DNA from: Pseudomonadota bacterium
GTDB taxonomy: Bacteria > Pseudomonadota > Gammaproteobacteria > Xanthomonadales > Xanthomonadaceae
Assembly (NCBI GenBank): GCA_023388715.1
Contig: JAEWFT010000022.1
Coordinates: forward strand, 20,659 to 84,658
Reading direction: 5' to 3'
Length of the DNA: 64,000 nt
Part shown: in pieces, positions 8,439-17,019 of the stretch
Numbering within the stretch: position 1 is the first letter of the stretch
Layout of the letters: every line of letters begins with the position of its first letter
Translations under genes and position numbers: made by a program
The notes under the pieces: generated by a model
What the model saw: only the letters and a program-made list of their open reading frames with translations
What the model was told of the DNA's origin: nothing
Databases searched by the model: none

Positions 8439-9188
8439 ATGGCGAAGCGGACCACGATGGCCGTGGCTCTGGTGCTGGCAACACAGCTGGCGCATGCCGC
8501 GCCGCCGGCGGCCACGCCGCCCGTGCCCGACCCGGTCACGATGACCGAGGGCTTCCTTGCCGCGCATCCCGACCTGCGCTGGCGCAACGAGGGCCTGCGC
8601 GCGCACCAGGCCGGCCAGTACGGCGTGGCGATGACCCGGCTGCTGCGCGCGGCCCGCTTCGCCGACAAGCCGGCGCAGGCGATCATCGCGGAGATGCACT
8701 GGCGCGGGGTCGGCGTGCCGCAGGACCGCGCGCTGGGCTACGCCTGGATGGACATCGCCGCCGAGCGCCTGTACCCGGCCTTCCTCGCGCACCGCGAGGC
8801 GTACTGGGAGGCGCTGGGCCCGGCCGAGCGCGAGGATGCGATCGCGCGGGGGCAGAAGGTGCTCGCGGAGTACGGCGATGACGTGGCCAAGCCGCGGCTG
8901 GAGGAGGTGCTGCGGCGCGAACGGCGCAGCGTGACCGGCAGCCGCACCGGCTTCGTCGGCAACCTCACCATCATTCCCTACACCGGGCCGCTCGCCGGCA
9001 CCGGGATGACCGTTTCCGGCCACGAGTACTACGCCGAGAAGTATTGGGAGCCCGTGGCCTACTGGGCGCACCAGGACACCCTGTGGAACGCGCCGCTGCG
9101 CGGGAGGGTGAAGGTGGGCGAGCTCGAGAAGACCGACGCGCGCGACGCCACGCCGCCGGCGGTCGGGGATCCGAAGGACAACGACTGA
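8439..9188 (+). CDS. Secreted Sel1-repeat-like protein of unknown function
   Basis: A 249-residue protein with a signal peptide (MAKRTTMAVALVLATQLAHAA), then a helical region with Sel1/TPR-like character (GQYGVAMTRLLRAARFADKPAQAIIAEMHW, WRGVGVPQDRALGYAWMDIAAE). No catalytic motif is seen. ATG 8439 is preferred because GGAGG precedes it and the signal peptide then begins with a normal basic n-region. An ATG at 8406, six bases after TAGAAT, would give a leaderless form with 11 extra residues. tdk follows after seven bases, so the two are probably co-transcribed. Function not recognised. Confidence 0.75.
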   Translation: MAKRTTMAVALVLATQLAHAAPPAATPPVPDPVTMTEGFLAAHPDLRWRNEGLRAHQAGQYGVAMTRLLRAARFADKPAQAIIAEMHWRGVGVPQDRALGYAWMDIAAERLYPAFLAHREAYWEALGPAEREDAIARGQKVLAEYGDDVAKPRLEEVLRRERRSVTGSRTGFVGNLTIIPYTGPLAGTGMTVSGHEYYAEKYWEPVAYWAHQDTLWNAPLRGRVKVGELEKTDARDATPPAVGDPKDND

Positions 9189-9195
9189 GACCGGC

Positions 9196-9816
9196 ATGGC
9201 CAAGCTCTATTTCTATTTTTCGGCGATGAACGCCGGCAAGACCACGACCCTGCTGCAGTCGGCGCACAACTACCGCGAGCGCGGGATGCGGGTGGCCATC
9301 CTGACCCCGCGCCTGGACCATCGCGACGGCAGCGGGGTGGTCGCCTCGCGGATCGGGCTGCAGGCCGAAGGCATCGCGTTCGGGCGCGACGACGACCTGC
9401 AGCGCGTGGTGGAAGCGGACATCGCCGCGCACGGCCCGCTGCATTGCGTGCTGGTCGACGAGGCGCAGTTCCTCACCCGCGCGCAGGTCTGGCAGCTGAG
9501 CGAAGTGGTCGACGCGCTGCGCATCCCGGTGCTGTGCTACGGCCTGCGCACCGATTTCCGCGGCGAGCTGTTCGAGGGCAGCCAGTACCTGCTCGCCTGG
9601 GCCGATGAGCTGTCGGAGATCAAGACGATCTGCCACAGCGGCAGGAAGGCAACCATGACGGTGCGCGTCAACGAGGCCGGGCATGCGCTGCAGGCGGGAC
9701 CGCAGGTGGAGATCGGCGGCAACGAGCGCTATGTCTCGGTGAGCCGCGAGGAATTCAAGAAGGTGATGCGCGGCGAGGCGGTGATCCAGCCGCTGCAGGC
9801 GACGCTCCCGCTCTGA
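9196..9816 (+). CDS. tdk: Thymidine kinase (type II)
   Basis: Tdk phosphorylates thymidine in the pyrimidine salvage pathway. The 206-residue protein shows the P-loop SAMNAGKTTTLL (about residues 9-20), the DEAQF motif with the catalytic Glu, and the C-terminal IGGNERYVSV lasso segment. Unlike the E. coli type, which as I recall has four Cys/His zinc ligands, only one Cys remains here: TICHSGRK has a single Cys, and the later CRKH position reads SREE. The structural zinc site is therefore probably lost. The 3' end overlaps the end of the convergent kinase gene by 62 bases. Confidence 0.93.
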   Translation: MAKLYFYFSAMNAGKTTTLLQSAHNYRERGMRVAILTPRLDHRDGSGVVASRIGLQAEGIAFGRDDDLQRVVEADIAAHGPLHCVLVDEAQFLTRAQVWQLSEVVDALRIPVLCYGLRTDFRGELFEGSQYLLAWADELSEIKTICHSGRKATMTVRVNEAGHALQAGPQVEIGGNERYVSVSREEFKKVMRGEAVIQPLQATLPL

Positions 9817-12622
9817 CACCGCCCGCGCCTGCGCGGCAGGCGTCGCGGATGGCGCTGATCGCGCGCCGGACGGAGCCCCCCTCCGGCATCGCCAGCTGCA
9901 GCTCCGCCAGCAGCGCGTCCAGCTGCAGCCGTGCGGCGCGTGGCTGCTGTCGGCAGGCGGCCTCCGCGGCGTAGGCGCGCGCCAGCCACGACGCCTTGCG
10001 CTGCTCCACGTCGTCGCCTGCGATGCGTCCCTGCGCGGCGAGGTCGGCGCCCGCATCCGCGGCCCCGTGTCGCGCGCGGAAGCGCGCCAGCGAGATCAGC
10101 GCCTGCCGGGTATGCGAATGGGCGTCGCCATAGCCGGCCCGGGTCAGGCGCACCGCGTTGCGCAGCGCCGCCTCGGCCTCCGCGGTGCGCCCCAGCGCAT
10201 CCAGCACCTCCCCGCGCAGGCGTTCGTTGTCGCCCACCAGCGGGTGCGTGGCGCCGTACTGGCGGAGGCGCATCGCGCCGGCTTCGTCCAGCAGCTCCAG
10301 CGCCTGGGCGTTCTCGCCGATGCTGGCCAGGATCATCGCCATGTTGAACAGGCCGCCGGAGGATTGGCCTTCGTGCGGTGTCGCGCGCCAAGCCTCGATC
10401 GCGCGGCGCTGGTACTGCAGCGCGCGCGCGGTGTCGCCGCGTTCCCAGGCGGTGATCGCCAGGCTGTTGTACGCGCGCGCCATGTCCGGGTGCATCGGGT
10501 CCAGCCGCGTCCGCATCCAGCCCAGCGCGTCCAGGAAGATGGTTTCCGCCTCGCTGAAGCGACCCAGGTCGACGTAGAGCGCCGCCAGCTGGCGGTTGGC
10601 ATCGATCGCCTCCCGGTGGCGCGGACCCCGCAGTTCGCGCGCCAGCTGCAGCGACGCCCGGCAGTCGTCCACCGCGCCGGTCACGTCGTCCGCCGCCCGC
10701 TTGAGCGAACAGCGCGCGCGCAGGATGTCGATCGCCAGCGGATGGTGGCCGCCCGCGTGCCTGCGCAACTGCGCCAGCGCCGCGTCGAGGGTAGCGATCG
10801 CGGCGCGGGTGTCGCCGCGGTCCGACTCCAGGGTCGACAGGTCCAGCATCGTCTCCACCACGCCCGGCACGTCGCCAAGTCCGCGACGCAGCTGCAGCGC
10901 GCGCTGGTGCAGCTGCTGCGCGGTGGCGGTGCGGCCGAGCTCGCGGTGGCAACGGCCGAGCTGGGCATGGAAGGTGGCCGCCTGCGACGGCAGGCGGCCT
11001 TCCTCGTCCACCGCCAGTGCCTGCAACGGCTGCATGGTGGCCACGCAGCCACGCAGGTTGCCCAACTGGCGGTGGACGTTGCCATGCAGCGCGGCGGCCT
11101 CGAGCCGCAGGCTGTCCGGCGCCTCCGGCAATTGCGCCAGCAGCGCGGCCTGGCGGCGCAGCAGGTCGTCGGCATCGCGGTAATCACCCAGCCCCAGCTT
11201 CAGCCGCGCAACCACCCCGTAGAGTTCCGCGCGCGCCTGCGGCTGCCGCGCCAGGCTGCTTTCGCCGCGCAGGATGCCCATGTCGAGCAGGCTGCGCAGG
11301 TCGATCGGCGTGTTGGGCGACGTCCCGGCGTCCTGGAACAGGTCGGCCACGAAACGCTGCATGGCCAGCGCGCGCGTGGTCTCGCGCTCCGCGCGCTGCG
11401 CCTGCCAGGTCACCACGCCGAGCGCGCCCAGCAGCAGGGCAAGGGTCGCGCCCGCGGCGGCGATCCCCCAGCGGTGGCGGCGCACGAACTTGCGGGCGCG
11501 GTAGCCCATGCCCTGGCCGCGCGCCAGCACCGGGCGCCCCCGCAGGTAGGCCAGCAGGTCCTGCGACATCGCTTCGGCGGACACGTAGCGCTGCGCGGGA
11601 TCCTTGGCCAGTGCCTTGAGCACGATGTTGTCGAGGTCGCCCGCCAGTTCGCGCCCCAGCTTCGCCGGCGTGTACGGCGGGGTGGTGGCGGCGTCGGCGC
11701 GCGTGGCCGCCTGCGAGGGGCGCTGCGGCTCGCCATCGAGGATCGCCTCCTCCCACTCCGCATCGGTCTGCCGCTTGAGCCGGTACGGCTTGCTGCCGGT
11801 CAGCAGTTCGTACAGCACCACCCCCAGCGAATAGACGTCGGTCATGGTGGTGACCGGTTCACCGCGGATCTGCTCCGGCGCCGCGTAGTGCAGGGTGAAC
11901 GCGCGCACCCCGGTGCGGGTCTGCTCGGCGGGCAGCGCGTCGACATCGAGCAGCTTGGCGATGCCGAAGTCCAGCAGGCGCACGTGGCCCTCGGTGGTGA
12001 CCAGGATGTTGGACGGCTTCAGGTCGCGGTGGACGATGAGGTTGGCATGCGCATGGCTGACCGCCTCGCAGACCTGGCGGAACAGGTCCAGGCGCGCGGG
12101 GATCGGCAAGGCGCGCTCGCGGCAGTAGTCGGTGATGGCGTCGCCTTCCACGTATTCCAGCGCGAGGTAGGGCTGGCCGTCGCGGGCGATGCCGGCATCC
12201 AGCAGGCGCGCGATGAAGGGGTGCGCGAAGCGGGCGAGGATGTCGCGCTCGCGGTCGAAGCGCTGGCGCAGGCCGGTGCTGGCCAGCCCCGGGCGCAACA
12301 GCTTGAGGGCGACCCTGCGCTCGTACAGGCCGTCCGCGCGCGATGCCAGCCAGACCTGGCCCATCCCGCCCTCGCCCAGCAGCCGCTCCAGCCGGTAAGG
12401 CCCGAGCCGGGTGCCTGCGTGCGACTCCAGTGGCAGCCCGGCCAGCGGTTCGCTCAGGAAGCCGGCGTCGTCCTCCTCCAGCTGCAGCAGGCGCTCGAGT
12501 TCGTCGGCCAGCGCCGGATCGTCACGGCGGTGCGCGGCAAGCGCTGCGGCGCGCTCGCCCGGCTCCAGCTCAAGCAGCGCATCCAGCAGCGGCGACAGGC
12601 GGCTCCAGCGTTCGGCGTCCAT
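9755..12622 (-). CDS. Membrane-anchored Ser/Thr protein kinase with C-terminal TPR region
   Basis: A 955-residue protein. Residues 1-70 form a helical N-terminus. The kinase domain (about 74-345) has the glycine loop GEGGMGQV (83-90), lysine 107 in VALKL, HRDLKPSN catalytic loop, DFGIAK and an APE motif, so it should be active. One transmembrane helix follows a basic stretch (HRWGIAAAGATLALLLGAL, about 380-400). The remainder is TPR-like and probably periplasmic or a partner-binding platform. It lies 30 bases downstream of an ECF sigma gene, suggesting the kinase controls that sigma factor. The low-complexity C-terminus (AGASPAAAGSPPRRASPS) is read from the antisense strand of tdk and may be a recent extension. 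Confidence 0.88.
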   Translation of the reverse strand: MDAERWSRLSPLLDALLELEPGERAAALAAHRRDDPALADELERLLQLEEDDAGFLSEPLAGLPLESHAGTRLGPYRLERLLGEGGMGQVWLASRADGLYERRVALKLLRPGLASTGLRQRFDRERDILARFAHPFIARLLDAGIARDGQPYLALEYVEGDAITDYCRERALPIPARLDLFRQVCEAVSHAHANLIVHRDLKPSNILVTTEGHVRLLDFGIAKLLDVDALPAEQTRTGVRAFTLHYAAPEQIRGEPVTTMTDVYSLGVVLYELLTGSKPYRLKRQTDAEWEEAILDGEPQRPSQAATRADAATTPPYTPAKLGRELAGDLDNIVLKALAKDPAQRYVSAEAMSQDLLAYLRGRPVLARGQGMGYRARKFVRRHRWGIAAAGATLALLLGALGVVTWQAQRAERETTRALAMQRFVADLFQDAGTSPNTPIDLRSLLDMGILRGESSLARQPQARAELYGVVARLKLGLGDYRDADDLLRRQAALLAQLPEAPDSLRLEAAALHGNVHRQLGNLRGCVATMQPLQALAVDEEGRLPSQAATFHAQLGRCHRELGRTATAQQLHQRALQLRRGLGDVPGVVETMLDLSTLESDRGDTRAAIATLDAALAQLRRHAGGHHPLAIDILRARCSLKRAADDVTGAVDDCRASLQLARELRGPRHREAIDANRQLAALYVDLGRFSEAETIFLDALGWMRTRLDPMHPDMARAYNSLAITAWERGDTARALQYQRRAIEAWRATPHEGQSSGGLFNMAMILASIGENAQALELLDEAGAMRLRQYGATHPLVGDNERLRGEVLDALGRTAEAEAALRNAVRLTRAGYGDAHSHTRQALISLARFRARHGAADAGADLAAQGRIAGDDVEQRKASWLARAYAAEAACRQQPRAARLQLDALLAELQLAMPEGGSVRRAISAIRDACRAGAGGVRAGASPAAAGSPPRRASPS

Positions 12623-12652
12623 TCGCCAACGGCCGCGCCGACGCTACCCGCG

Positions 12653-13231
12653 TCAGGTGCGGGGCGCCTCGTCGAGCGATGCCAGCAGGAACATCCGCGC
12701 CTTCTGCCAGTCGCGCCGGATGCTGCGTTCGGAGCGTTCCATCAGCGCGGCGATCTCCACCTCCGAAAGCCCGGCGAAGTAGCGCAGTTCCACCACCTGC
12801 GCCAGCCGCGGATCGACCTCGGCCAGCCGGCCCAGGGCGACGTCCAGGCCCAGCATCTCCTCGTCCAGGCGCAGGCCGCCCTCCAGCTCCTCCGGCAGGT
12901 CGGTGACGCGGTGCAGGTCGCCGCCACGCTTCTGCGCCAGCCGCTGGCGGGCGTAGTCGACCACGACCGAGCGCATCGCGGACGCGGCGTAGGCGAAGAA
13001 ATGCGCGCGGTCGTCGAACTGCGCCGCCCCGTTGCCGCGCCCGGCCAGCTTCAGGTAGGCCTCGTGGACCAGCGCGGTGGCGTCCAGGGTGTGGCCATGC
13101 TGGCCCGCCAGCTGCCGTCGCGCCATGCCATGCAGCTCGCGGTAGAGCGTCGCCAGCACGTCGTCGAGCGCGCCACGGTCGCCGGCGCGGGCGGCTTCGA
13201 GCAGGACGGTGATGTCACCGGGTTGGTCCAT
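12653..13231 (-). CDS. ECF-type RNA polymerase sigma factor (TIGR02999-like, kinase-linked)
   Basis: About 192 residues with sigma2 and sigma4 regions: LYRELHGMARRQL, VHEAYLKL, HFFAYAASAMRSVVVDYARQR, and the C-terminal HTH RYFAGLSEVEIAALMERSERSIRRDW. The composition matches the TIGR02999/ECF-like group. In region 2.2, where most ECF factors read D-A-E/D-D-L-V-Q-E, this protein reads D-A-T-A-L-V-H-E, with Thr52 (ATG numbering) replacing the acidic residue. No anti-sigma gene is adjacent; instead the TPR kinase follows, as in kinase-activated ECF systems. A TATATT box lies about 20 bases upstream. A GTG at 13235-13237 is an alternative start. Confidence 0.87.
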   Translation of the reverse strand: MDQPGDITVLLEAARAGDRGALDDVLATLYRELHGMARRQLAGQHGHTLDATALVHEAYLKLAGRGNGAAQFDDRAHFFAYAASAMRSVVVDYARQRLAQKRGGDLHRVTDLPEELEGGLRLDEEMLGLDVALGRLAEVDPRLAQVVELRYFAGLSEVEIAALMERSERSIRRDWQKARMFLLASLDEAPRT

Positions 13232-13279
13232 CGCCACGCCACGACCGGGGGAGGCGCCGAATATAGCGAAACCGACCGC

Positions 13280-14089
13280 TCAGCGTTGGCAGTGCCCGCA
13301 CCAGACGCTCGCACGCTGGCCGATCGCGGCCTGCCTGAGCGCGCGTCCGCAGCGCGGGCAGGGCGCGCCGCCGCGTCCGTACACCGCCAGTTCCTGCTCG
13401 AAGTAGCCCGGTGCGCCGTCGGGGCTGATGAAGTCGCGCAGGGTGGTGCCGCCGCGGGTGATGGCGTAGGCCAGGATCGCGCGCACCGCGTCGGCAAGCG
13501 CGCGATAGCGCTCGCGCGAGACCCTGCCTGCCGCCCGCACCGGCGAGATCCCGGCCCGGAACAGCGCCTCGGCGGCGTAGATGTTGCCCACGCCCACCAC
13601 CACCGCCTGGTCCATCAGGAAGGCCTTGACCGGCGCGCTGCGCCCACGGCTGCGCTGGTACAGGTAGTCGCCGTCGAACGCGTCCGACAGCGGCTCCGGG
13701 CCCAGTCCGGCCAGCAGCGGATGCAGGGTGCCCGGCGGCTGCCACAGCAGGCAGCCGAAGCGGCGCGGGTCGTTGAAGCGCAGCACGGACCTGCCCAGGA
13801 TGATGTCGACGTGGTCGTGGGCACGCACGGGCGTCGCGGCGGGCAACACCCGCAGGCTGCCGGACATGCCCAGGTGGAGCAGCGCGCTGCCGGCGGCGGT
13901 GTCCAGCAGCAGGTACTTGGCGCGGCGGCGGATGGCGTCGATGCGTTGTCCCGGAAGCTGCTCGGCAACTTCCGGCGGGATCGGCCAGCGCAGGTCCGGG
14001 CGGCGCAGGAGCACGCGCTCGATCCGGCGGCCCTCAAGGTGCGGCAGCAGGCCAAGGCGGGTGGTTTCGACTTCGGGCAACTCGGGCAT
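13280..14089 (-). CDS. mutM: Formamidopyrimidine-DNA glycosylase (Fpg/MutM)
   Basis: MutM removes 8-oxoguanine and formamidopyrimidines from DNA and cleaves the abasic site. The 269-residue protein starts MPELPEVET, giving the catalytic Pro2 and Glu3 after Met removal. It has the LHLGMSGSL lysine-loop region, and ends in the zinc finger CPRC...CGHC. Start chosen at 14087-14089 because the N-terminal proline must follow the initiator Met; CATCAT lies six bases upstream (14096-14101). The gene runs towards the sigma/kinase pair but with an unrelated role. Confidence 0.96.
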   Translation of the reverse strand: MPELPEVETTRLGLLPHLEGRRIERVLLRRPDLRWPIPPEVAEQLPGQRIDAIRRRAKYLLLDTAAGSALLHLGMSGSLRVLPAATPVRAHDHVDIILGRSVLRFNDPRRFGCLLWQPPGTLHPLLAGLGPEPLSDAFDGDYLYQRSRGRSAPVKAFLMDQAVVVGVGNIYAAEALFRAGISPVRAAGRVSRERYRALADAVRAILAYAITRGGTTLRDFISPDGAPGYFEQELAVYGRGGAPCPRCGRALRQAAIGQRASVWCGHCQR

Positions 14090-14095
14090 GCGGGC

Positions 14096-14101
14096 ATGAT
14101 G
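14096..14101 (-). promoter_or_regulatory. -10-like box CATCAT before mutM
   Basis: CATCAT is separated by six bases from the mutM ATG, whose position is fixed by the catalytic N-terminal Pro-Glu. That makes this a good anchor for the leaderless pattern. Confidence 0.45.
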
Positions 14102-14184
14102 CCGTTGCCGGCGTTCAGCGGCACGTCGCGGGCGCATGGCATCATGCCAGCGCGCCGCCATGGCGCTCACGAGACCCCCGCGCA

Positions 14185-15387
14185 ATGCCCGCCTCGCTTG
14201 TCGATTTCCTTGCTTCCGGCCTGCTGCAGTTCGGCTGGGGGCAGATGCTGGTGTACCTCCTGGTCGTCACCCAGATCACCATCTTCACCGTCACCCTGTA
14301 CCTGCACCGCAGCCAGGCGCACCGAGGGGTGGATTTCCATCCGGCGATCGCGCACTTCTTCCGTTTCTGGAGCTGGCTGACCACCTCGATGATCACCAGG
14401 GAGTGGGCGGCGATCCATCGCAAGCACCACGCCCGTTGCGAGACCGAGGAAGACCCGCACAGCCCGATGCACAAGGGAATCGGCACCGTGCTGTGGAAGG
14501 GCGCGGACCTGTACCGCGAGGCGCGCAACGACCGCGCCATGGTCGAGTACTACGGCAAGGGCTGCCCCGACGACTGGATCGAGCGCCACCTCTACACCCG
14601 CCACGCTACCCTCGGCGTGGTGCTGCTGCTGGTGGCGAGCTTCGTCCTCTTCGGCGCCAAGGGCGTGGCCGTCTGGGCGATCCAGATGGCATGGATCCCG
14701 TTCTGGGCGGCCGGCGTGATCAATGGCCTGGGCCACTGGTGGGGCTACCGCAACTTCCAGACCACGGACACAGCGACCAACCTCACCCCGTGGGCGGTGT
14801 GGATCGGCGGCGAGGAACTGCACAACAACCACCACGCGTTCCCGTCGTCGGCGCGCTTCTCCATGCGCCGCTTCGAGTTCGACATCGGCTGGGCCGCGAT
14901 CCGGCTACTGCAGGCGTTGCGGCTGGCCAGGGTGTTGCGGGTCGCGCCGACCCTGGACCTGCGCCCCAACATCGCGATGCCCGACGCGGAAACGCTGAAG
15001 GCGCTGCTGGCCCACCGTTTCCAGGCGATGACCGATTATCAGCGCAACGTGCTCAAGCCCGCCCTGCGCGAGGAAGCCGCGGCCGCCGGCGCCAGGCTGC
15101 GTTCAATGCTGCCGCGCCAGCTGCGCAAGGGCATGGCCGACGACGGCCGCTGGCTCAACCCGGAGGCGCGCGCGCAACTGCAGGCGTGGATCGATGCGCG
15201 TCCGCGGATCCAGGCGCTGATCGAACACCGCAGGCGCCTGAGCGACGTGCTGGAAGCGCGCGGCCATGATGCCGCCGAGCGCCTGCACCGGTTGCAGGCC
15301 TGGTGCGCCGAGGCCGAGGCCAGCGGCGTGCGCGCGCTGCAGGACTACGCAGCGCGCCTGCGCGGCTACGCGCTGGTGCCGGCCTGA
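14185..15387 (+). CDS. Acyl-CoA/acyl-lipid fatty acid desaturase (DesA family)
   Basis: A 400-residue integral-membrane di-iron desaturase, expected to introduce a double bond into fatty acyl chains (delta-9 type). The three histidine boxes are present: HRSQAHR (about residue 46), HRKHH (about 94) and ELHNNHHAF (about 212). About four hydrophobic segments lie around them. The C-terminal 120 residues are charged and helical, an extension often found in proteobacterial DesA-type enzymes. The stop codon overlaps the ATG of the EF-hand gene (TGATG), indicating translational coupling. Regiospecificity cannot be read from the sequence. Confidence 0.9.
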   Translation: MPASLVDFLASGLLQFGWGQMLVYLLVVTQITIFTVTLYLHRSQAHRGVDFHPAIAHFFRFWSWLTTSMITREWAAIHRKHHARCETEEDPHSPMHKGIGTVLWKGADLYREARNDRAMVEYYGKGCPDDWIERHLYTRHATLGVVLLLVASFVLFGAKGVAVWAIQMAWIPFWAAGVINGLGHWWGYRNFQTTDTATNLTPWAVWIGGEELHNNHHAFPSSARFSMRRFEFDIGWAAIRLLQALRLARVLRVAPTLDLRPNIAMPDAETLKALLAHRFQAMTDYQRNVLKPALREEAAAAGARLRSMLPRQLRKGMADDGRWLNPEARAQLQAWIDARPRIQALIEHRRRLSDVLEARGHDAAERLHRLQAWCAEAEASGVRALQDYAARLRGYALVPA

Positions 15388-15716
15388 TGCGTGCCCGCGC
15401 GCTGCTGTTGCTGCTGTGCCTGCCGCTCGCCGCGCAGGCCCAGCTGCTGCGCAGCGCCGATTACCTGGCGAGGATGGACGCGGATGGCGATGGCCGCGTC
15501 TCCCTGGCTGAATACCAGGACTGGCTGAGCTACGCCTTCGAGCGGATGGACGCCAACCGCGACGGCGTGCTGCAGCCCCATGAACAGCCCGGCGGTCGCG
15601 GGCAGCCGATCACCCGCGCCGAGCACCGCCAGCGCATCGCCGAGCGCTTCCGCCGGCAGGACAGCAACCGCGACGGCAGCCTGGACGCCAGGGAGCTGGC
15701 CGCGCCGCCGCGCTAG
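15387..15716 (+). CDS. Secreted EF-hand calcium-binding protein
   Basis: A 109-residue protein with a signal peptide (MRARALLLLLCLPLAAQAQ) and three EF-hand loops: DADGDGRVSLAEY, DANRDGVLQPHE and DSNRDGSLDARE. Each has acidic ligands at positions 1, 3 and 5 and the glycine at position 6. It should bind calcium outside the cytoplasm. The start shares its A with the desaturase stop (TGATG at 15385-15389), so it depends on translation of the upstream gene. The link between a periplasmic calcium sensor and a desaturase is not obvious. Related small EF-hand proteins occur widely in Xanthomonadaceae. Confidence 0.85.
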   Translation: MRARALLLLLCLPLAAQAQLLRSADYLARMDADGDGRVSLAEYQDWLSYAFERMDANRDGVLQPHEQPGGRGQPITRAEHRQRIAERFRRQDSNRDGSLDARELAAPPR

Positions 15717-15798
15717 CCGGCGCTTACCGGACCCAGGCGCGTGCGCCGGCGCCCGCCGGTTGGGTATGGTGGCGGGACCGCCGCTGCCGGAGTCCAAC

Positions 15799-17016
15799 TT
15801 GAAACGACCGGTCATGGTTGCCATCGCCGGCATCGCGGTCGCCTTGGCGGGCTGGATCCTGTGGCAGCAGGCGCGCGGCCCGGTACTGCCGGGCTACCAG
15901 GTGCAGGCCGCGCCGCTGGTGCAGACGGTCGTGGCCACCGGGCGCGTGGTGGCGGTGTCGCGGGCGCAGGTCGGCAGCCCGCTGACGGGCGTGGTGGTCG
16001 AGCGCCGGGTGCGCGAAGGCGATGCGGTGGCGCCGGGCGACGTGCTGGCGGTGTTGCGCGCGGATGACCTGAACGCCGTGGTGCGTGAAGCCGAGGCGGC
16101 GCTTGCACAGCTGCAGCAGGCACGGCGGCCGCAGGCGCAGGCGGTCCAGCGGGAGGCGGACGCGCGCCTGGCCCAGGCCAGCCGCGAAGTGGCGCGCCGG
16201 CGCGACCTGTTCCAGCGCCAGCTGATCGCCCGCGAGACCCTGGAACAGGCGGTGCAGGCGGAAACCGTCGCCCGCTCGGCGGTCGAGCAGGCGCGCATCG
16301 CCGCGATGGCCTCGGGCCCGGGCAGCGCGGAGGAAGCAGCGATCCGCGCGCGCCTGGCCAACGCCCGCGCGCAACTGGCCAAGACCACCCTGCGCGCCGA
16401 GGTCGCCGGCGTCGTGCTGACCCGCAACGCCGAGCCCGGCGACCTGGTGCAGCCGGGGCGGGTGCTGTTCGAAATCGCCCGCGCCGGTGCCACCGAGGTG
16501 CTGGTGGCGGTCGACGAGAAGAACCTGGGCGTGCTGGCGGTGGGCCAGGGCGCCGAGTGCGTCGCCGACGCCTATCCGCAGCGCGCGTTCCCTGCCGTCG
16601 TCAACTTCATCGCGCCGCGGGTGGATCCGCAGCGCGGTTCGGTGGACGTGCGCCTCGCGGTGGATCCCGTGCCCGGATTCCTGCGGCAGGACATGACGGT
16701 GTCGGTGAACATCCGCACGGGGCGGCGCGAGCGCGCCATCGTGGTGCCCAACGATGCGCTGGCCATCAACGAGACCGGGGAAGCCGTGGTCTGGGGGGTG
16801 GAAAACGGCCGCGTGCAGCCGCGTCCGGTCACGCTGGGGCTGCGCGGCCTGACCCGGAGCGAGGTCACCGCCGGACTGCGGGCCGGGGACTGGATCCTGG
16901 CGGACTCGGGGGCCGCGGTGGCGGAGGGCGACCGCGTGCGGGTCAGCGCCGTGGACGCACCCACCGATGCCGGGGCGTCCGCCACGCGCAAGGAATTGCC
17001 GGCCAAGCTGGACTGA
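15799..17016 (+). CDS. Periplasmic adaptor (membrane fusion) subunit of an ABC exporter
   Basis: About 405 residues in the HlyD/MacA/DevB adaptor family. One N-terminal transmembrane anchor (VAIAGIAVALAGWILW) is followed by a biotinyl-lipoyl-like half (LTGVVVERRVREGDAVAPGDVLAVL), an alpha-hairpin coiled coil (about residues 85-165) and beta-barrel domains. It would bridge the inner-membrane permease to an outer-membrane channel not encoded here. The start is uncertain. TTG 15799 gives MKRPVM... with GGAG upstream and resembles family N-termini; ATG 15766 and ATG 15814 are alternatives. The permease begins three bases after its stop. Confidence 0.85.
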   Translation: MKRPVMVAIAGIAVALAGWILWQQARGPVLPGYQVQAAPLVQTVVATGRVVAVSRAQVGSPLTGVVVERRVREGDAVAPGDVLAVLRADDLNAVVREAEAALAQLQQARRPQAQAVQREADARLAQASREVARRRDLFQRQLIARETLEQAVQAETVARSAVEQARIAAMASGPGSAEEAAIRARLANARAQLAKTTLRAEVAGVVLTRNAEPGDLVQPGRVLFEIARAGATEVLVAVDEKNLGVLAVGQGAECVADAYPQRAFPAVVNFIAPRVDPQRGSVDVRLAVDPVPGFLRQDMTVSVNIRTGRRERAIVVPNDALAINETGEAVVWGVENGRVQPRPVTLGLRGLTRSEVTAGLRAGDWILADSGAAVAEGDRVRVSAVDAPTDAGASATRKELPAKLD

Positions 17017-17019
17017 GCG

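Noticed and set aside
10067..14380. Plus-strand open frame of about 1437 codons opposite the kinase, sigma and mutM genes
   Set aside because: It spans three real, unrelated genes on the other strand and shows low-complexity composition; it is a G+C-rich shadow.
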